A program made the position numbers and the translations under genes. Positions 24,354 through 33,426 of a DNA stretch of 64,000 nt are shown piece by piece (position 1 is the stretch's first letter; each line of letters opens with the position of its first letter). Below the pieces are notes generated by a model. It did no database searches. It worked only from the letters and a program-made list of their open reading frames with translations, and had not been told where the DNA came from. Location: NCBI RefSeq assembly GCF_000786655.1, contig NZ_JROM01000021.1, forward strand, positions 1-64,000, given 5' to 3'. The DNA is from Kocuria marina. GTDB lineage: Bacteria; Actinomycetota; Actinomycetes; Actinomycetales; Micrococcaceae.

Positions 24354-25292
24354 TCAGCGATCCGCGATCCGGCGCTGGGCCTGCGCCGACGCATACAGGC
24401 ACACGGTCGCGGCGGTGGCCACGTTGAGCGATTCGGCGGCCCCGTACAGCGGCACCGCCACGGACAGATCCGCCGCCTCGACCTCCGCCTCGGACAGTCC
24501 CTGCGCCTCGTTGCCGAACAACCACGCGGTGGGCTGTTCGAGGGGGTACGCCACGTCCCCCGCGGGAGTGCCCGCGGCGCGCAACACCGCGGCGTCGGCC
24601 AGCTCGGAGACCGTCACGGAGGCGTAGCCGTCCGCGGCGAGCACACCGATACCGTGTTCGCGGGCCGCGGCGACGACATCGGCGAGTTCCACGCCCGTGA
24701 ACACCGGGACGTGGAACAGCGACCCCGCCGAGGAGCGCACGGATTTCGGGTTGAACGGGTCCACGGTGCCCGGGGTGCACAGCACGGCGTCCGCGCCGGC
24801 GGCGTCCGCGGTGCGGATCACGGTACCCGCGTTGCCCGGGTCCTGCACCCGGACCAACACGCCGACCAGACGTGCGGCACCGAGGGCGCGAGCGGCGTCG
24901 TCAGAGGCGTCCGACGCAGAGGAAGGGAACCGGCACACCGCGAGCATCCCCTGCGGCGTGACCGCATCGGTCATGGCCGCCAGGACCTCCGGGGTGACCG
25001 CCCGGACGAACACGTCACCGCGGTCGGCGAGCGCGGCGAGATCCGCGGCGATCCCCGGATGCCGGTCGAGCTCCTGCAGGGTCACGTACACGGCGTCGAG
25101 CCTCGGCAACCCGGCAGCGGGGGAATCCGCGAGCGCGAGACGGACCGCCTCGCGCACGTTCTGCGGGCCCTCGGCGCGGAACAATCCGCGCTTGGAACGC
25201 ATCGAGCGCCTGGTCAACGCGGCCACGTCCTTGACCCGATCGGCTCGGGGGTTGGACAGCAACCGGTCTTCCAGGCGCTCGACGAACGTCAC
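24354..25292 (-). CDS. SpoU/TrmH-family RNA 2'-O-methyltransferase
   Basis: A 312-residue SPOUT-class enzyme. The N-terminal substrate-binding domain is followed by the SPOUT motifs LVRVQDPGNAGTVIRTADAAGADAV, FGNEAQGLSEAEV and VAVPLYGAAESLNVATAATVCLY, which form the trefoil-knot AdoMet site. Such proteins methylate ribose in 23S rRNA or tRNA; the family is also known as TsnR/RlmB-like. It starts 8 bases after the rplT stop and is probably cotranscribed with infC-rpmI-rplT. Confidence 0.92.
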   Translation of the reverse strand: MTFVERLEDRLLSNPRADRVKDVAALTRRSMRSKRGLFRAEGPQNVREAVRLALADSPAAGLPRLDAVYVTLQELDRHPGIAADLAALADRGDVFVRAVTPEVLAAMTDAVTPQGMLAVCRFPSSASDASDDAARALGAARLVGVLVRVQDPGNAGTVIRTADAAGADAVLCTPGTVDPFNPKSVRSSAGSLFHVPVFTGVELADVVAAAREHGIGVLAADGYASVTVSELADAAVLRAAGTPAGDVAYPLEQPTAWLFGNEAQGLSEAEVEAADLSVAVPLYGAAESLNVATAATVCLYASAQAQRRIADR

Positions 25293-25300
25293 AGCGGCAC

Positions 25301-25687
25301 TCAGGCGGCGGTGCGGGGCGCGGAGGTGTCCTCCGGCAGGGCGTCCTTGGCCACGCGGACCAGGGTCGCGAACGCGTTCTCGTCGCTCACGGCCAGCTCG
25401 GCCAGCATGCGACGGTCCACCTCGACCTCAGCGGCCTTCAGGCCCTGGATGAAGCGGTTGTAGGTCAGACCATTCGCGCGGGCGGCGGCGTTGATGCGCT
25501 GGATCCACAGCCGACGGAAGTCGCCCTTCTTCTTGCGACGGTCGTTGTAGGAGTAGGTGTACGAGTGGAGCATCTGCTCCTTGGCCTTGCGGTACAACCG
25601 GGACCGCTGACCGCGGTAGCCCGAGGCCTTCTCCAGAACTTCACGACGCTTCTTGTGGGCGTTGACCGCCCGCTTCACACGTGCCAC
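25301..25687 (-). CDS. rplT: 50S ribosomal protein L20
   Basis: A 128-residue basic 23S rRNA-binding protein needed early in large-subunit assembly. The start [21 protein letters not shown] and the [21 protein letters not shown] block are diagnostic. The C-terminus is slightly extended by an Ala/Pro tail. It is third in the infC-rpmI-rplT operon and lies 92 bases after rpmI, with a small hairpin in the spacer (25738-25755). Confidence 0.98.
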   Translation of the reverse strand: MARVKRAVNAHKKRREVLEKASGYRGQRSRLYRKAKEQMLHSYTYSYNDRRKKKGDFRRLWIQRINAAARANGLTYNRFIQGLKAAEVEVDRRMLAELAVSDENAFATLVRVAKDALPEDTSAPRTAA

Positions 25688-25779
25688 GTGCGTACTCCTA
25701 ACGATTCGGTTCCGACCCCTGCCGGAACATGACTACCCGCCGCGCAAACGCGGCGCTGACGAAATGGAAGAGGAAGGGC

Positions 25780-25977
25780 CTACTTGGCCAGCATCCGCTT
25801 GATGGCCTTGGCCTCACCCGGGGTGGAGACGATCTGGTCGCCCGCGAGACGGCGGGTCAGACGCGAGGACTTGTGTTCCAGGTAGTGGCGGCGGTTGGCC
25901 TGCTGGCGCTTGACCTTGCCCGAACCGGTGAGCTTGAAACGCTTCTTGGCACCGCTGTGGGTCTTCATCTTCGGCAT
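25780..25977 (-). CDS. rpmI: 50S ribosomal protein L35
   Basis: A 65-residue very basic protein, [20 protein letters not shown] at the start and [21 protein letters not shown] towards the end, matching L35. It lies between infC and rplT, the usual order. The 118-base infC-rpmI spacer contains two hairpins in tandem. Confidence 0.98.
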   Translation of the reverse strand: MPKMKTHSGAKKRFKLTGSGKVKRQQANRRHYLEHKSSRLTRRLAGDQIVSTPGEAKAIKRMLAK

Positions 25978-26000
25978 GGTGGCCGTCTCCTTTTACATCG

Positions 26001-26043
26001 ACCGGTGGGGCACACCGGTGGGTCGCGGCACACGGCCGCGACC
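26001..26043 (-). promoter_or_regulatory. two tandem hairpins in the infC-rpmI spacer
   Basis: ACCGGTG/CACCGGT (26001-26019, 5-base loop) and GGTCGCGG/CCGCGACC (26021-26043, 7-base loop) follow each other directly between infC and rpmI. A further 7-bp hairpin with a CAAA loop lies between rpmI and rplT (25738-25755). They may act in processing, attenuation or L20 feedback; no T-run follows. Confidence 0.45.
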
Positions 26044-26095
26044 ACGCTGGTGTCGGGCGATCACACGCCCAACGTTGTCAATTCCTGTGCCGGGA

Positions 26096-27094
26096 TTACT
26101 TCTTGGCGGGCCCGGGCTTGAACGCCCCGGGCTTCGGTGCCGCGGGCTTGGCCGCCGCGCTCGGCTTCGCGGGTGCGGGCTTCGCACTCGGCTTCGCGCT
26201 TGCAGCGGGCTTGGGGCTCGCTGCGGGCTTGGGTGACGACGCCGATGCGGTACCCGCCTGCGCCGCCGTCGGCTTGGCCGCCGTGACCTTGGTGTCCGCG
26301 GTGTCCTGTTGTGCAGGAGCCTCGGGCTGCGCCGGAGCCTGGGTGGCTTCGGTACCGGACGCCGGCGCCACGGTCTCCTGGACCTTGTCCTCCGCTGCGA
26401 TGGGAGCGCTCTGCGAGCTCTCCGCCTGCGCGGTGGCGGCCTGACGCAGTTCCGCCGGGAACGCATCCCCGATGGACTGGGTCACGGACTCGGCCTTGGA
26501 AGTGTCCACCCGCTGCTTGCGCTGGTTCTCGGACTGCGACTTCTCCCGCTGCTTCTGCTTGCGGGCCTCGGCGCGAGCCTCCGCCTTGTTCTTGAGCGGA
26601 CCGATGACCATGACCATGTTGCGACCGTCCACGCGGGGCGCGGTCTCCACGGCACCGACCTCGGCGACGTCGTCCGCGAGCCGCTCGAGCAGACGCACGC
26701 CCATCTCGGGGCGCTGCTGCTCACGACCACGGAACTGGATCATGGCCTTGACCTTGTCCCCCGCGGAGAGGAAGCGCTTGGCGTGGCCCACCTTGGTCTC
26801 GTAGTCGTGCGTGTCGATCTTCAGACGGAAACGCACTTCCTTGAGCACCGTGTTGGCCTGGTTCTTGCGCGCCTCACGAGCCTTGACCGCGGCTTCGTAC
26901 TTGTACTTGCCGAAGTCCATGAGCTTGGCCACGGGGGGCTTGGCGTTGGGTGCGACCTCGACCAGATCGAGATCCGATTCTCGGGCCAGCCGCAGCGCGT
27001 CCTGAACGCGAACGATGCCGACCTGCTCGCCGCCAGGTCCGACCAGGCGGACTTCCGGGACACGGATTCTGTCATTGATACGTGGATCGCTAAT
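26096..27094 (-). CDS. infC: translation initiation factor IF-3 with AUU start and long C-terminal tail
   Basis: IF-3 checks start-codon pairing on the 30S subunit. The conserved beginning [20 protein letters not shown] starts at an ATT codon preceded by AGGAG, the rare start through which IF-3 represses its own translation in other bacteria. Any ATG in frame lies far upstream in a poorly conserved stretch. Residues 1 to about 175 hold both IF-3 domains ([31 protein letters not shown]). About 150 further residues form an Ala/Pro/Lys/Gln-rich, low-complexity tail ending in KPxA repeats, giving 332 residues instead of about 180. Confidence 0.93.
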   Translation of the reverse strand: MSDPRINDRIRVPEVRLVGPGGEQVGIVRVQDALRLARESDLDLVEVAPNAKPPVAKLMDFGKYKYEAAVKAREARKNQANTVLKEVRFRLKIDTHDYETKVGHAKRFLSAGDKVKAMIQFRGREQQRPEMGVRLLERLADDVAEVGAVETAPRVDGRNMVMVIGPLKNKAEARAEARKQKQREKSQSENQRKQRVDTSKAESVTQSIGDAFPAELRQAATAQAESSQSAPIAAEDKVQETVAPASGTEATQAPAQPEAPAQQDTADTKVTAAKPTAAQAGTASASSPKPAASPKPAASAKPSAKPAPAKPSAAAKPAAPKPGAFKPGPAKK

Positions 27095-27147
27095 GCCAAG
27101 CTCCTGAGTTCGTGGGTTTCCCCGTGGTTGGGTCCTGGACCACAACG

Positions 27148-27181
27148 AAAAACCTCCGCTGCGGCACGCGCGAGCGGAGGT
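27148..27181 (-). promoter_or_regulatory. infC leader attenuator (intrinsic terminator)
   Basis: On the minus strand a perfect 9-bp stem ACCTCCGCT/AGCGGAGGT with a 12-base GC-rich loop is followed by TTTTTCG, about 55 bases before the AUU start of infC. A TATATT -10 at 27329-27334 would give a leader of about 225 bases. An intrinsic terminator between promoter and gene indicates transcription attenuation of infC-rpmI-rplT. It is the only hairpin in the window followed by a clear T-run. Confidence 0.7.
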
Positions 27182-27408
27182 GAGAACCACACAGGGACCG
27201 GCACGACACGATCGCCGCTGGGACGTCATGTTCGTTCGGTCACGAACCCGGGCACCTGGTGCCGAGTGATCGCGTCATTCGGCGGGCGGCGGCGGGTGGG
27301 AGTCATCTCCGCTTGCACACTGCCCACCAATATAACCCATCCGGGGGCGTGGAGGCCAGTCGAGGGACGGCCCCGCGCCGGGCGATCCCGCTGTTCTACA
27401 GTGGTCCC

Positions 27409-27879
27409 ATGTCCGAGCAGCCGCGCTCCGAGCGCTTCGAATTCACCGACACCGCATCGTCCCCGGGCACCGCCCACGGTCACGCCGCCGCCCACGACCA
27501 CGGCGCCTCCGATCCCGGTGCACTGCCCGACGAGACGCTCGCGGAGGTGAACAACCAGATGCGTGACATCGCCGAGGTCCCCGCGGTCGAGGTCATCACG
27601 ACCGCCGCCGTCCACCTGATGAGCGCCGCCGCCGTGAAGTGCGGTCTGGCCGCCGAGGAGAACGCCGAGGAACTCAAGGACCTGGACGAGGCGCGCAAGC
27701 TCATCATCGCCCTGGCGGGTCTGATCACCGCGGCCGCTCCTGAGATCGGTTCCCAGCACGCGGGCCCGTTGCGCGACGGCCTCAAGTCCCTGCAGCTCGC
27801 ATTCCGCGAGGCCTCCCCGTTCCCCGACGCTCCCGGCGCCGGGCCCGGCGAGAAGTTCACGGGCCCGGTCTACGGCTGA
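27409..27879 (+). CDS. DUF1844 family protein
   Basis: A 156-residue soluble protein of the actinobacterial DUF1844 family, function unknown. The conserved core is VPAVEVITTAAVHLMSAAAVKCGL and KDLDEARKLIIALAGLITAAAPEIG, a helical four-segment region; the first 45 residues are variable and rich in His, Ala and Gly. It is divergent from infC and ends at a bidirectional terminator. In many actinobacteria this gene is found beside infC, as here. Confidence 0.88.
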   Translation: MSEQPRSERFEFTDTASSPGTAHGHAAAHDHGASDPGALPDETLAEVNNQMRDIAEVPAVEVITTAAVHLMSAAAVKCGLAAEENAEELKDLDEARKLIIALAGLITAAAPEIGSQHAGPLRDGLKSLQLAFREASPFPDAPGAGPGEKFTGPVYG

Positions 27880-27899
27880 GCATCCAACCCGTCATGAGG

Positions 27900-27932
27900 A
27901 CGCGGCGCGCGACCTGTGGTCGCGCGCCGCGT
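27900..27932. terminator. bidirectional terminator between DUF1844 and SseB-family gene
   Basis: A perfect 15-bp inverted repeat, ACGCGGCGCGCGACC and its complement with a TGT loop, lies 20 bases after the DUF1844 stop and about 30 bases after the converging SseB-family stop. Confidence 0.85.
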
Positions 27933-27959
27933 TCGTCGTATCGGCCTCACACGTTCACG

Positions 27960-28913
27960 TCAGGCGGTGAGCCGGACCTCGATCGAATCCACCGCGTCCG
28001 CCATGACGGGCTGAGCCGCGAGCCGCTGCTGGTAATGCCCCACTGCTGCCTGAACCTGCTCCGTGGATAGCCCCGCCCTCAGCTGCAGGGTGACCGTGAG
28101 TTCAGGTCCTTCTCCCCCGCCGCGTAGCGTAGCGCCGTCGGACCGCGCGGCATTCACACCGCGGCCCGGGCCAGCGAGCGCGGCCACGATCTCCGGGCGC
28201 CCGAGTGCCGCGCGCGTCACGGCGTCGTCCACCGCGAAATCCCGGTACGACGGCGCCCACGCGTGTCCCTGCGCCACGGCCCACAAGGCGGGGCGTCGGA
28301 CCACGAAGGCCGGATCCGTTCCCGGATCCACGACGAGCAGCGCGGAGCCGTCCTGCACCGCTGACAGCGCGGCACGGCGGATGTCCGCGGCGACCGGACG
28401 GGCCCGGGAGTTCCACCGGGTCAATGCGTCGGTGGACGTGAACACGGGCAGGGCCTTGCGGCCGTCGGCGGCCTGCAGGCTCACGAGCGCCATGTCCGCT
28501 TCCTTGTCCGAGACCAGACCGTCCTCCGTGATGTGGGACCGGGAGACCTGCGCCACGATGGGCACGAACACCCGGATCCCGGCGAGCGCGGCCACGACCT
28601 CTTCCTCGCTCGCGGCACCCGCGCGCCATGCGTCAAGTGCGCGGGAGACCTTCGGGTCCGCGGTGCCCGGATCGTCGGGGAACTGGTGGGTGTGGCTCGT
28701 GCCCTCCCCCAGATTGCGGCCCTCCCACGCCTGCCCGCCGGTATCCGTGGGGCCACCGGCCGAACGCAGCTGGGCGGCGATGTGCGCGGGGAGGGCGCGA
28801 GCGCCGTCGGCCCCGGCAACGCGTGCGGCGCGGTCGGAAGCCGCGGTGTCACCGCGCCCGGAGGGCGGGTGGGGCTCGCGTCCGGACCCGCGATCTGCGT
28901 GGTGCTCAGGCAC
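27960..28913 (-). CDS. SseB-family protein
   Basis: A 317-residue protein of the actinobacterial SseB group. The conserved domain spans roughly residues 85-240: [41 protein letters not shown] and [16 protein letters not shown]; the first 80 residues are variable and the last 60 resemble a helical add-on. Its molecular function is not known. The GTG start overlaps the priA stop by eight bases, placing it at the end of the his operon as in related genera. Confidence 0.85.
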   Translation of the reverse strand: MPEHHADRGSGREPHPPSGRGDTAASDRAARVAGADGARALPAHIAAQLRSAGGPTDTGGQAWEGRNLGEGTSHTHQFPDDPGTADPKVSRALDAWRAGAASEEEVVAALAGIRVFVPIVAQVSRSHITEDGLVSDKEADMALVSLQAADGRKALPVFTSTDALTRWNSRARPVAADIRRAALSAVQDGSALLVVDPGTDPAFVVRRPALWAVAQGHAWAPSYRDFAVDDAVTRAALGRPEIVAALAGPGRGVNAARSDGATLRGGGEGPELTVTLQLRAGLSTEQVQAAVGHYQQRLAAQPVMADAVDSIEVRLTA

Positions 28914-29655
28914 TCGGGCGACCGGCGACGTCCAGGGCTTCGGCCAGCGTGAACTTGCCGGCGTAGAGCGCCTTGCCCACGATCGCGCCCTCGACCCCGG
29001 CCGGCACGAGCTCGCGTAGCGCGGCGATGTCCTCGAGGGACGAGATCCCGCCCGAGGCCACCACGGGCTTGTCCGTGCGGCGGGCGACCTCGGCCAACAG
29101 CTCGGTGTTGGGCCCGCGCAGCGTGCCGTCCTTGGTCACGTCGGTGACCACGTACCGCGCGCAGCCGTCGGCCTCGAGGCGCTCCAGCACCTCCCACAGG
29201 TCGCCGCCGTCCTTGGTCCAGCCGCGCGCGGCGAGCGTGGTGCCGCGCACGTCCAGACCCACGGCGATCCGGTCCCCGTGCTCGGCGATCACGCGATGCG
29301 TCCACTCGGGGTTCTCGAGCGCCGCCGTGCCCAGGTTAATGCGCGCGGGGTCCAGGGACAGGACGCGCTCGAGGGACTCGTCGTCCCGGATCCCGCCGGA
29401 CATCTCGATCTTGAGTTCGAGGTGCGCGGCGACCCGGCGCAGGACGTCGATGTTGTCACCGCGACCGAACGCGGCGTCGAGGTCCACGAGGTGCAACCAT
29501 TCGGCGCCCGCGTCCTGCCACGCGAGGGCGGCCTCGAGCGGGTCGCCGTACCCGGTCTCGGAGCCGGCCTCCCCCTGGACCAGGCGCACGGCCTGGCCGC
29601 CTTGAACGTCCACCGCGGGCAGCAGTTCCAAACGGCGTTCGGTGGTCTCGGTCAT
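28906..29655 (-). CDS. priA: bifunctional HisA/TrpF isomerase (PriA)
   Basis: A (beta-alpha)8-barrel isomerase of 249 residues. It acts on ProFAR in histidine synthesis and, in actinobacteria lacking trpF, on phosphoribosylanthranilate in tryptophan synthesis. The sequence shows [15 protein letters not shown] with the catalytic Asp, [28 protein letters not shown] with the second Asp, and VVASGGISS. The start follows AGGAGAG; an in-frame GTG four codons earlier lies within that ribosome site. The dual role is inferred from the family. Confidence 0.93.
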   Translation of the reverse strand: MTETTERRLELLPAVDVQGGQAVRLVQGEAGSETGYGDPLEAALAWQDAGAEWLHLVDLDAAFGRGDNIDVLRRVAAHLELKIEMSGGIRDDESLERVLSLDPARINLGTAALENPEWTHRVIAEHGDRIAVGLDVRGTTLAARGWTKDGGDLWEVLERLEADGCARYVVTDVTKDGTLRGPNTELLAEVARRTDKPVVASGGISSLEDIAALRELVPAGVEGAIVGKALYAGKFTLAEALDVAGRPSA

Positions 29656-29763
29656 GTCTCTCCTCACGTGGCGCCCGCGGGCGCCGTGGTGGTCCGGTGG
29701 TTGATTGGATTGTCGCGGTGCGGCGCGCGCCCCGTACCCGTTGACGACGGCACTACGCCCGGT

Positions 29764-29925
29764 TCACACGCTCGTGAACCACGAGTAGCCCCCGTAGCCG
29801 ATCAACACGAGGGCCACAAACGCGAGCAACACCACACTCCACAGCGGCTTGCGCTGCTGATGGAAGGAGATCGCCCCGCCCACGAAGAACGCCCCCGCCA
29901 CGAGCAGCAGCACCGATGCGGTCAT
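29764..29925 (-). CDS. small two-helix membrane protein
   Basis: A 53-residue protein with two hydrophobic segments, [18 protein letters not shown] (residues 2-19) and [20 protein letters not shown] (30-49), joined by a basic FHQQRKPLW loop. Its ATG overlaps the hisH stop codon by two bases, so it should be translated with hisH. I do not recognise a function; its place between hisH and priA suggests a passenger gene rather than a histidine enzyme. Confidence 0.7.
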   Translation of the reverse strand: MTASVLLLVAGAFFVGGAISFHQQRKPLWSVVLLAFVALVLIGYGGYSWFTSV

Positions 29926-30617
29926 GCCGGGACCCCCGAACCCGGTGCGGGGAAGCGCCCGTCCATGCGTCCGGTGCGCGGCAGCGTGGACAGCCAGTTG
30001 CGCAGCAGGGCGATCCCCGCCGCGGAGGACTTCTCGGGGTGGAACTGCGTGGCGCTCAACGGACCGTTCTCCACGGCGGCCACGAAGGGCGCCCCGTGCT
30101 CGGACCACGTGACGCCCGGGGGCGCCATGTGCTCGATGCTCCGGTCGAATTCCCACTCCCGCACCCCGTAGGAGTGCACGAAGTAGAACCGTTCGTCCTC
30201 GATGCCACGGAACAGCACCGAGCCCTCCGGCGGGCGCACCTCGTTCCAGCCCATGTGCGGGACCACGGGAGCGTCGAGTCGCTCCACGGTCCCGGGCCAC
30301 TGGGCCAGTCCCTCGGACTCGTGACCGTGTTCCACGCCCCGGTCGAACATGACCTGCAGCCCCACGCAGATGCCCAACACCGGGCGGCCGCCGCTGAGCC
30401 GACGATCGATGAGCCGCGGAGCGTCCACCGCGCGCAGCCCCTCCATGACGGCCGCGAAGGCTCCCACGCCGGGGACCACGAGACCGTCCGCGTCCATGAC
30501 GTCGCGCGGATCGGCGCTCAGCACGACCCGCGCGCCGGCCTCCTCGAGGGCGCGCACGGCAGAGCGCACATTGCCCGCACCGTAGTCCAGGACGACGACG
30601 CTCGGCGCCGCGATCAT
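29922..30617 (-). CDS. hisH: imidazole glycerol phosphate synthase subunit HisH
   Basis: Glutamine amidotransferase subunit that supplies ammonia to HisF in histidine synthesis. It shows [13 protein letters not shown], the LVVPGVGAF loop, the nucleophile elbow [13 protein letters not shown] with the catalytic Cys, and VHSYGV and [10 protein letters not shown] carrying the catalytic His and Glu. The ATG gives 231 residues; a GTG seven codons upstream overlaps the hisB stop and is an alternative start. The partner gene hisF is not in this window. Confidence 0.94.
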   Translation of the reverse strand: MIAAPSVVVLDYGAGNVRSAVRALEEAGARVVLSADPRDVMDADGLVVPGVGAFAAVMEGLRAVDAPRLIDRRLSGGRPVLGICVGLQVMFDRGVEHGHESEGLAQWPGTVERLDAPVVPHMGWNEVRPPEGSVLFRGIEDERFYFVHSYGVREWEFDRSIEHMAPPGVTWSEHGAPFVAAVENGPLSATQFHPEKSSAAGIALLRNWLSTLPRTGRMDGRFPAPGSGVPA

Positions 30618-30634
30618 GTTCCGTCCCGCCCCGC

Positions 30635-31252
30635 TCACAGGGCACCCTTGGTGGACGGGACCACACCGGCCATGCGGACATCGGGCTCCACGGCCTCGCG
30701 CAGGGCGCGCGCCAGCGCCTTGAACTGGGCCTCCGCGATGTGGTGCGGGTCGCGACCGCGGATCAGTTCCACGTGCAGGCACAACTGGGCGTGGTAGGCC
30801 AGGGACTCGAAGACGTGACGGGTCATCGACCCGGTGAAGTGACCACCGATCAAGTGGTACTGCTGGCCCTCCGGCTCACCCGTGTGCACCACATAGGGCC
30901 GCCCGGACACGTCCACCACGGCGGACGCGAGCGCCTCGTCGAGCGGCACGGTGGCCTGTCCGAATCGACGGATTCCCCGCTTGTCCCCGAGTGCTTGACG
31001 CAGCGCATCACCCAGGACGATCGCGGTGTCCTCGACCGTGTGGTGGACGTCGACGTCCGTGTCCCCGTGGGCCTGGATGTCCAGGTCGATCAGGGAGTGC
31101 TTGGACAGTGCCGTGAGCATGTGGTTGTAGAACGGCACCGTGGTCTCGATCGAGGACGTACCCGTCCCGTCCAGGTCCAGGCTCACACGCACGGTGGATT
31201 CACTGGTCACGCGTTCCACCGTGGCGGTGCGGTGGTTCTCGACTGCGCTCAT
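30635..31252 (-). CDS. hisB: imidazoleglycerol-phosphate dehydratase
   Basis: Dehydrates IGP to imidazole acetol phosphate. The manganese-binding signatures [24 protein letters not shown] and [27 protein letters not shown] are present. It is the single-domain form of 205 residues without the phosphatase domain of enterobacterial HisB. The second of two close ATGs is taken as start; the first directly abuts GAGGAG. A TAGACT -10 lies at 31308-31313, suggesting a promoter between hisC and hisB in addition to any operon promoter. Confidence 0.95.
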   Translation of the reverse strand: MSAVENHRTATVERVTSESTVRVSLDLDGTGTSSIETTVPFYNHMLTALSKHSLIDLDIQAHGDTDVDVHHTVEDTAIVLGDALRQALGDKRGIRRFGQATVPLDEALASAVVDVSGRPYVVHTGEPEGQQYHLIGGHFTGSMTRHVFESLAYHAQLCLHVELIRGRDPHHIAEAQFKALARALREAVEPDVRMAGVVPSTKGAL

Positions 31253-31393
31253 GAAAAACGACATCTCCTCGGGGACGGCGCCCGACGACGGCTCGGCGGG
31301 CGGGTCCAGTCTAGATGGCTGGGGTGGGAACCATGGGGCCGCGGCCCGACCGGTCCCACGGTTCGAGACAGGCCGACCCGGCCCTGCAACTCG

Positions 31394-31410
31394 GCTGGGA
31401 CGGTCCCAGC
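31394..31410 (-). terminator. hairpin directly after hisC
   Basis: A 7-bp stem GCTGGGA/TCCCAGC with a CGG loop abuts the hisC stop codon. It may reduce read-through into hisB, which has its own candidate -10. No T-run is present. Confidence 0.4.
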
Positions 31411-32514
31411 TCAGGATCGGGCGAGGTAGGACTCCACGGCCTCGAGGAACGCGGTGGTCTCCGCTTCCGTCCCGGCGGTGACCCTTAGGTGGCCAGGGAT
31501 CCCCACGTCCCGCACGAGGACGCCCTGGTCGAGCAGGCCCTGCCACATGGCGTGGGCGTCCCCGCCGCACTCGAAAAACACGAAGTTGGAATCGGACTCG
31601 GCGGGCGTCAGGCCCAGTCGCTTGAGCTCGTCCACGATCCGGTCGCGCTGCAGCTTGATGTCCTCGACCGTGCCGAGCAGCGTCTCGTGGTGGTCGAGAG
31701 CGGCCAGTGCGGTCGCCTGGGTCACCGAGGACAGGTGGTACGGCAAGCGCACGAGGCGGATGGCGTCCGCAACGGAGCGATCCGCGGCGAAGTACCCGAG
31801 CCGTGCACCCGCTAACGCGAACGCCTTGCTCATGGTGCGCGTGACGATGAGCCGAGGACGGCCGGGGAGCAAGGTCAGGGCCGAGGGGGTTCCGAAGCGC
31901 GCGAACTCGGCGTAGGCCTCGTCCACGACCACGATGGTGTTGCGGTTCTCCCCCGCCTCGTACACGGCCTCGACGACGTCCAGCCCGAGGGCGGTCCCGG
32001 TGGGGTTGTTGGGCGAGCACAGGAACACAATGTTCGGGGCGTGCTCGCGCACCTGGCGAGCCGCCGACTCGGCCGACAGGGAGAAGTCCTCCGCGCGCTC
32101 CCCCGCGATGAACTCCGTTCCGGTCCCGAGAGCGAGCAACGGGTACATCGAGTACGTGGGGACGAAGCTCAACACGGAGCGCTCCGGCCCACCGAAGGCC
32201 TGCAGGATCTGCTGCAGGATCTCGTTGGACCCGTTGGCGGCCCAGAGGTTGTCCTCGGCCAGCTCGTGACCCAGGTAAGCCGCGAGGGCGGCACGCAGGG
32301 CGGTGAAGTCCCGGTCCGGGTAGCGATTCAGGGACGCGGCGGCATCGGTGACGCGCCGCGTGATGGCCTCGACCACGGGATCGGGAACCGGATGGGTGTT
32401 CTCGTTGGTGTTCAGTGCGACACGGACCTGCAGCTGGGGAGCACCGTAGGGAGATAGGCCCCGCAGGTCATCGCGCAGCGGAAGGGCTTCGAGGGAATCA
32501 TCACGAGAATTCAC
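31411..32514 (-). CDS. hisC: histidinol-phosphate aminotransferase
   Basis: PLP-dependent class I/II aminotransferase of 367 residues, converting imidazole acetol phosphate to histidinol phosphate. [44 protein letters not shown] and the PLP lysine in [15 protein letters not shown] are all seen. The GTG start lies six bases after a TAGACT -10, so the transcript is probably leaderless. hisD, often found just upstream, is not in the 200 bases before it, which I find otherwise empty. Confidence 0.95.
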   Translation of the reverse strand: MNSRDDSLEALPLRDDLRGLSPYGAPQLQVRVALNTNENTHPVPDPVVEAITRRVTDAAASLNRYPDRDFTALRAALAAYLGHELAEDNLWAANGSNEILQQILQAFGGPERSVLSFVPTYSMYPLLALGTGTEFIAGERAEDFSLSAESAARQVREHAPNIVFLCSPNNPTGTALGLDVVEAVYEAGENRNTIVVVDEAYAEFARFGTPSALTLLPGRPRLIVTRTMSKAFALAGARLGYFAADRSVADAIRLVRLPYHLSSVTQATALAALDHHETLLGTVEDIKLQRDRIVDELKRLGLTPAESDSNFVFFECGGDAHAMWQGLLDQGVLVRDVGIPGHLRVTAGTEAETTAFLEAVESYLARS

Positions 32515-32520
32515 CGGACC

Positions 32521-32526
32521 AGTCTA
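32521..32526 (-). promoter_or_regulatory. hisC promoter -10 (leaderless start)
   Basis: TAGACT on the minus strand ends seven bases before the G of the hisC GTG, so the expected transcription start coincides with the start codon. A GTGACC about 18 bases upstream is a possible -35. Confidence 0.55.
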
Positions 32527-32714
32527 TGGACTCGGCGCATATCCGGTCACACGGCGTCTCACTGTGTGTCGAGGCCAGCGTAACGACCCAGTGTGCCGGC
32601 CCGGCCGGTGGCATCATCGCCGGGAACCCAGCGCCGCACCGACACTCGCCCTGCAGCCGGACGCGAGCGCGCGGGCGCCTCGTGACCCGCGCCCTCGCCA
32701 GTGATGGGAGACCG

Positions 32715-33146
32715 TCAGCGGGACGGGACCTCCAGGACCTGACCGGTGTGCAGGGTGGAGGACGTCAGACCGTTGAGCTCGGCGATGTCGTTCATGACCT
32801 CGCGGGTGTCCCGCTGCGGGTCCGCGACGGCGGCGATCTCCCACAGGGTCTGGTTCGCCTGCACCGTGACGCTGTGGGTCACGGGCGCCCCCGCGGGTTC
32901 CGTGGAGGCCTTGACCGTGGGCGGCAGCAAGAAGACGGCGGCGACCACCAACAGGGCCGCCGCTCCCGTGACGAAGGGCAGTCCGATCAGGAAGAACCGG
33001 CCGCGGCGGGTGAGGTGCAGCGGCGAGCGAGCGGCGCGCGGGGCGGCCTGGACGGACGCGGCACGGGCCGAGGTACGAGCGGGCACGGCGGCGGAGGACG
33101 CAGCCGTGGTGGAACGAACGGATCGCGACAAGGTGAGAGCGGTCAT
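32715..33146 (-). CDS. LysM-domain membrane protein, likely SOS-induced
   Basis: A 143-residue protein with a basic N-terminus, one membrane helix at about residues 51-75 and a C-terminal LysM domain (91-141; HSVTVQANQTLWEIAAVADP ... HTGQVLEVPSR) that should bind peptidoglycan outside the cell. The ATG follows a perfect AGGAGG. It is divergent from lexA across a region with two LexA boxes. Bacillus YneA, an SOS cell-division inhibitor, has the same layout of one helix plus LysM next to lexA, so a division-arrest role is plausible but inferred. Confidence 0.85.
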   Translation of the reverse strand: MTALTLSRSVRSTTAASSAAVPARTSARAASVQAAPRAARSPLHLTRRGRFFLIGLPFVTGAAALLVVAAVFLLPPTVKASTEPAGAPVTHSVTVQANQTLWEIAAVADPQRDTREVMNDIAELNGLTSSTLHTGQVLEVPSR

Positions 33147-33211
33147 GGCTACCTCCTGGTGATCTGACCGGATCCACCCGAAGGTGGCGGTGTTCGAACG
33201 CGGAGCGTATT

Positions 33212-33227
33212 TAGAACACATTTTCGA
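33212..33227. promoter_or_regulatory. LexA (SOS) box proximal to the LysM gene
   Basis: TAGAACACATTTTCGA differs from the Gram-positive/actinobacterial consensus TCGAACNNNNGTTCGA at a few positions but keeps the GAAC core and the CGA end. It lies about 65 bases before the LysM gene start. Confidence 0.65.
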
Positions 33228-33278
33228 ATCTCTACCCACAGTTCTAGCACGGGTGTACGAATGCTGTCGAGGACCTTT

Positions 33279-33294
33279 TCGAACACATATTTGA
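33279..33294. promoter_or_regulatory. LexA (SOS) box overlapping the lexA promoter
   Basis: TCGAACACATATTTGA is close to the actinobacterial SOS consensus. Its right end forms part of TTGAAC (33291-33296), which with TAAGCT 18 bases further on (33315-33320) makes the probable lexA promoter, so LexA bound here would block the -35. Confidence 0.75.
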
Positions 33295-33426
33295 ACCCGG
33301 GGACGCGCGCAGGTTAAGCTCGAGGTCACACAGGAGTTAGTTGACCCCACGTCTCCGACACGCATAAGCGGCCTCCGCGGCCCACCGCAGGGTGTGCACA
33401 GCGTGGACGGTGAAAGGACCCCGCAC

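Noticed and set aside
32515-32714. Remnant of hisD upstream of hisC
   Set aside because: I saw no peptide resembling HisD in any frame of this 200-base gap.
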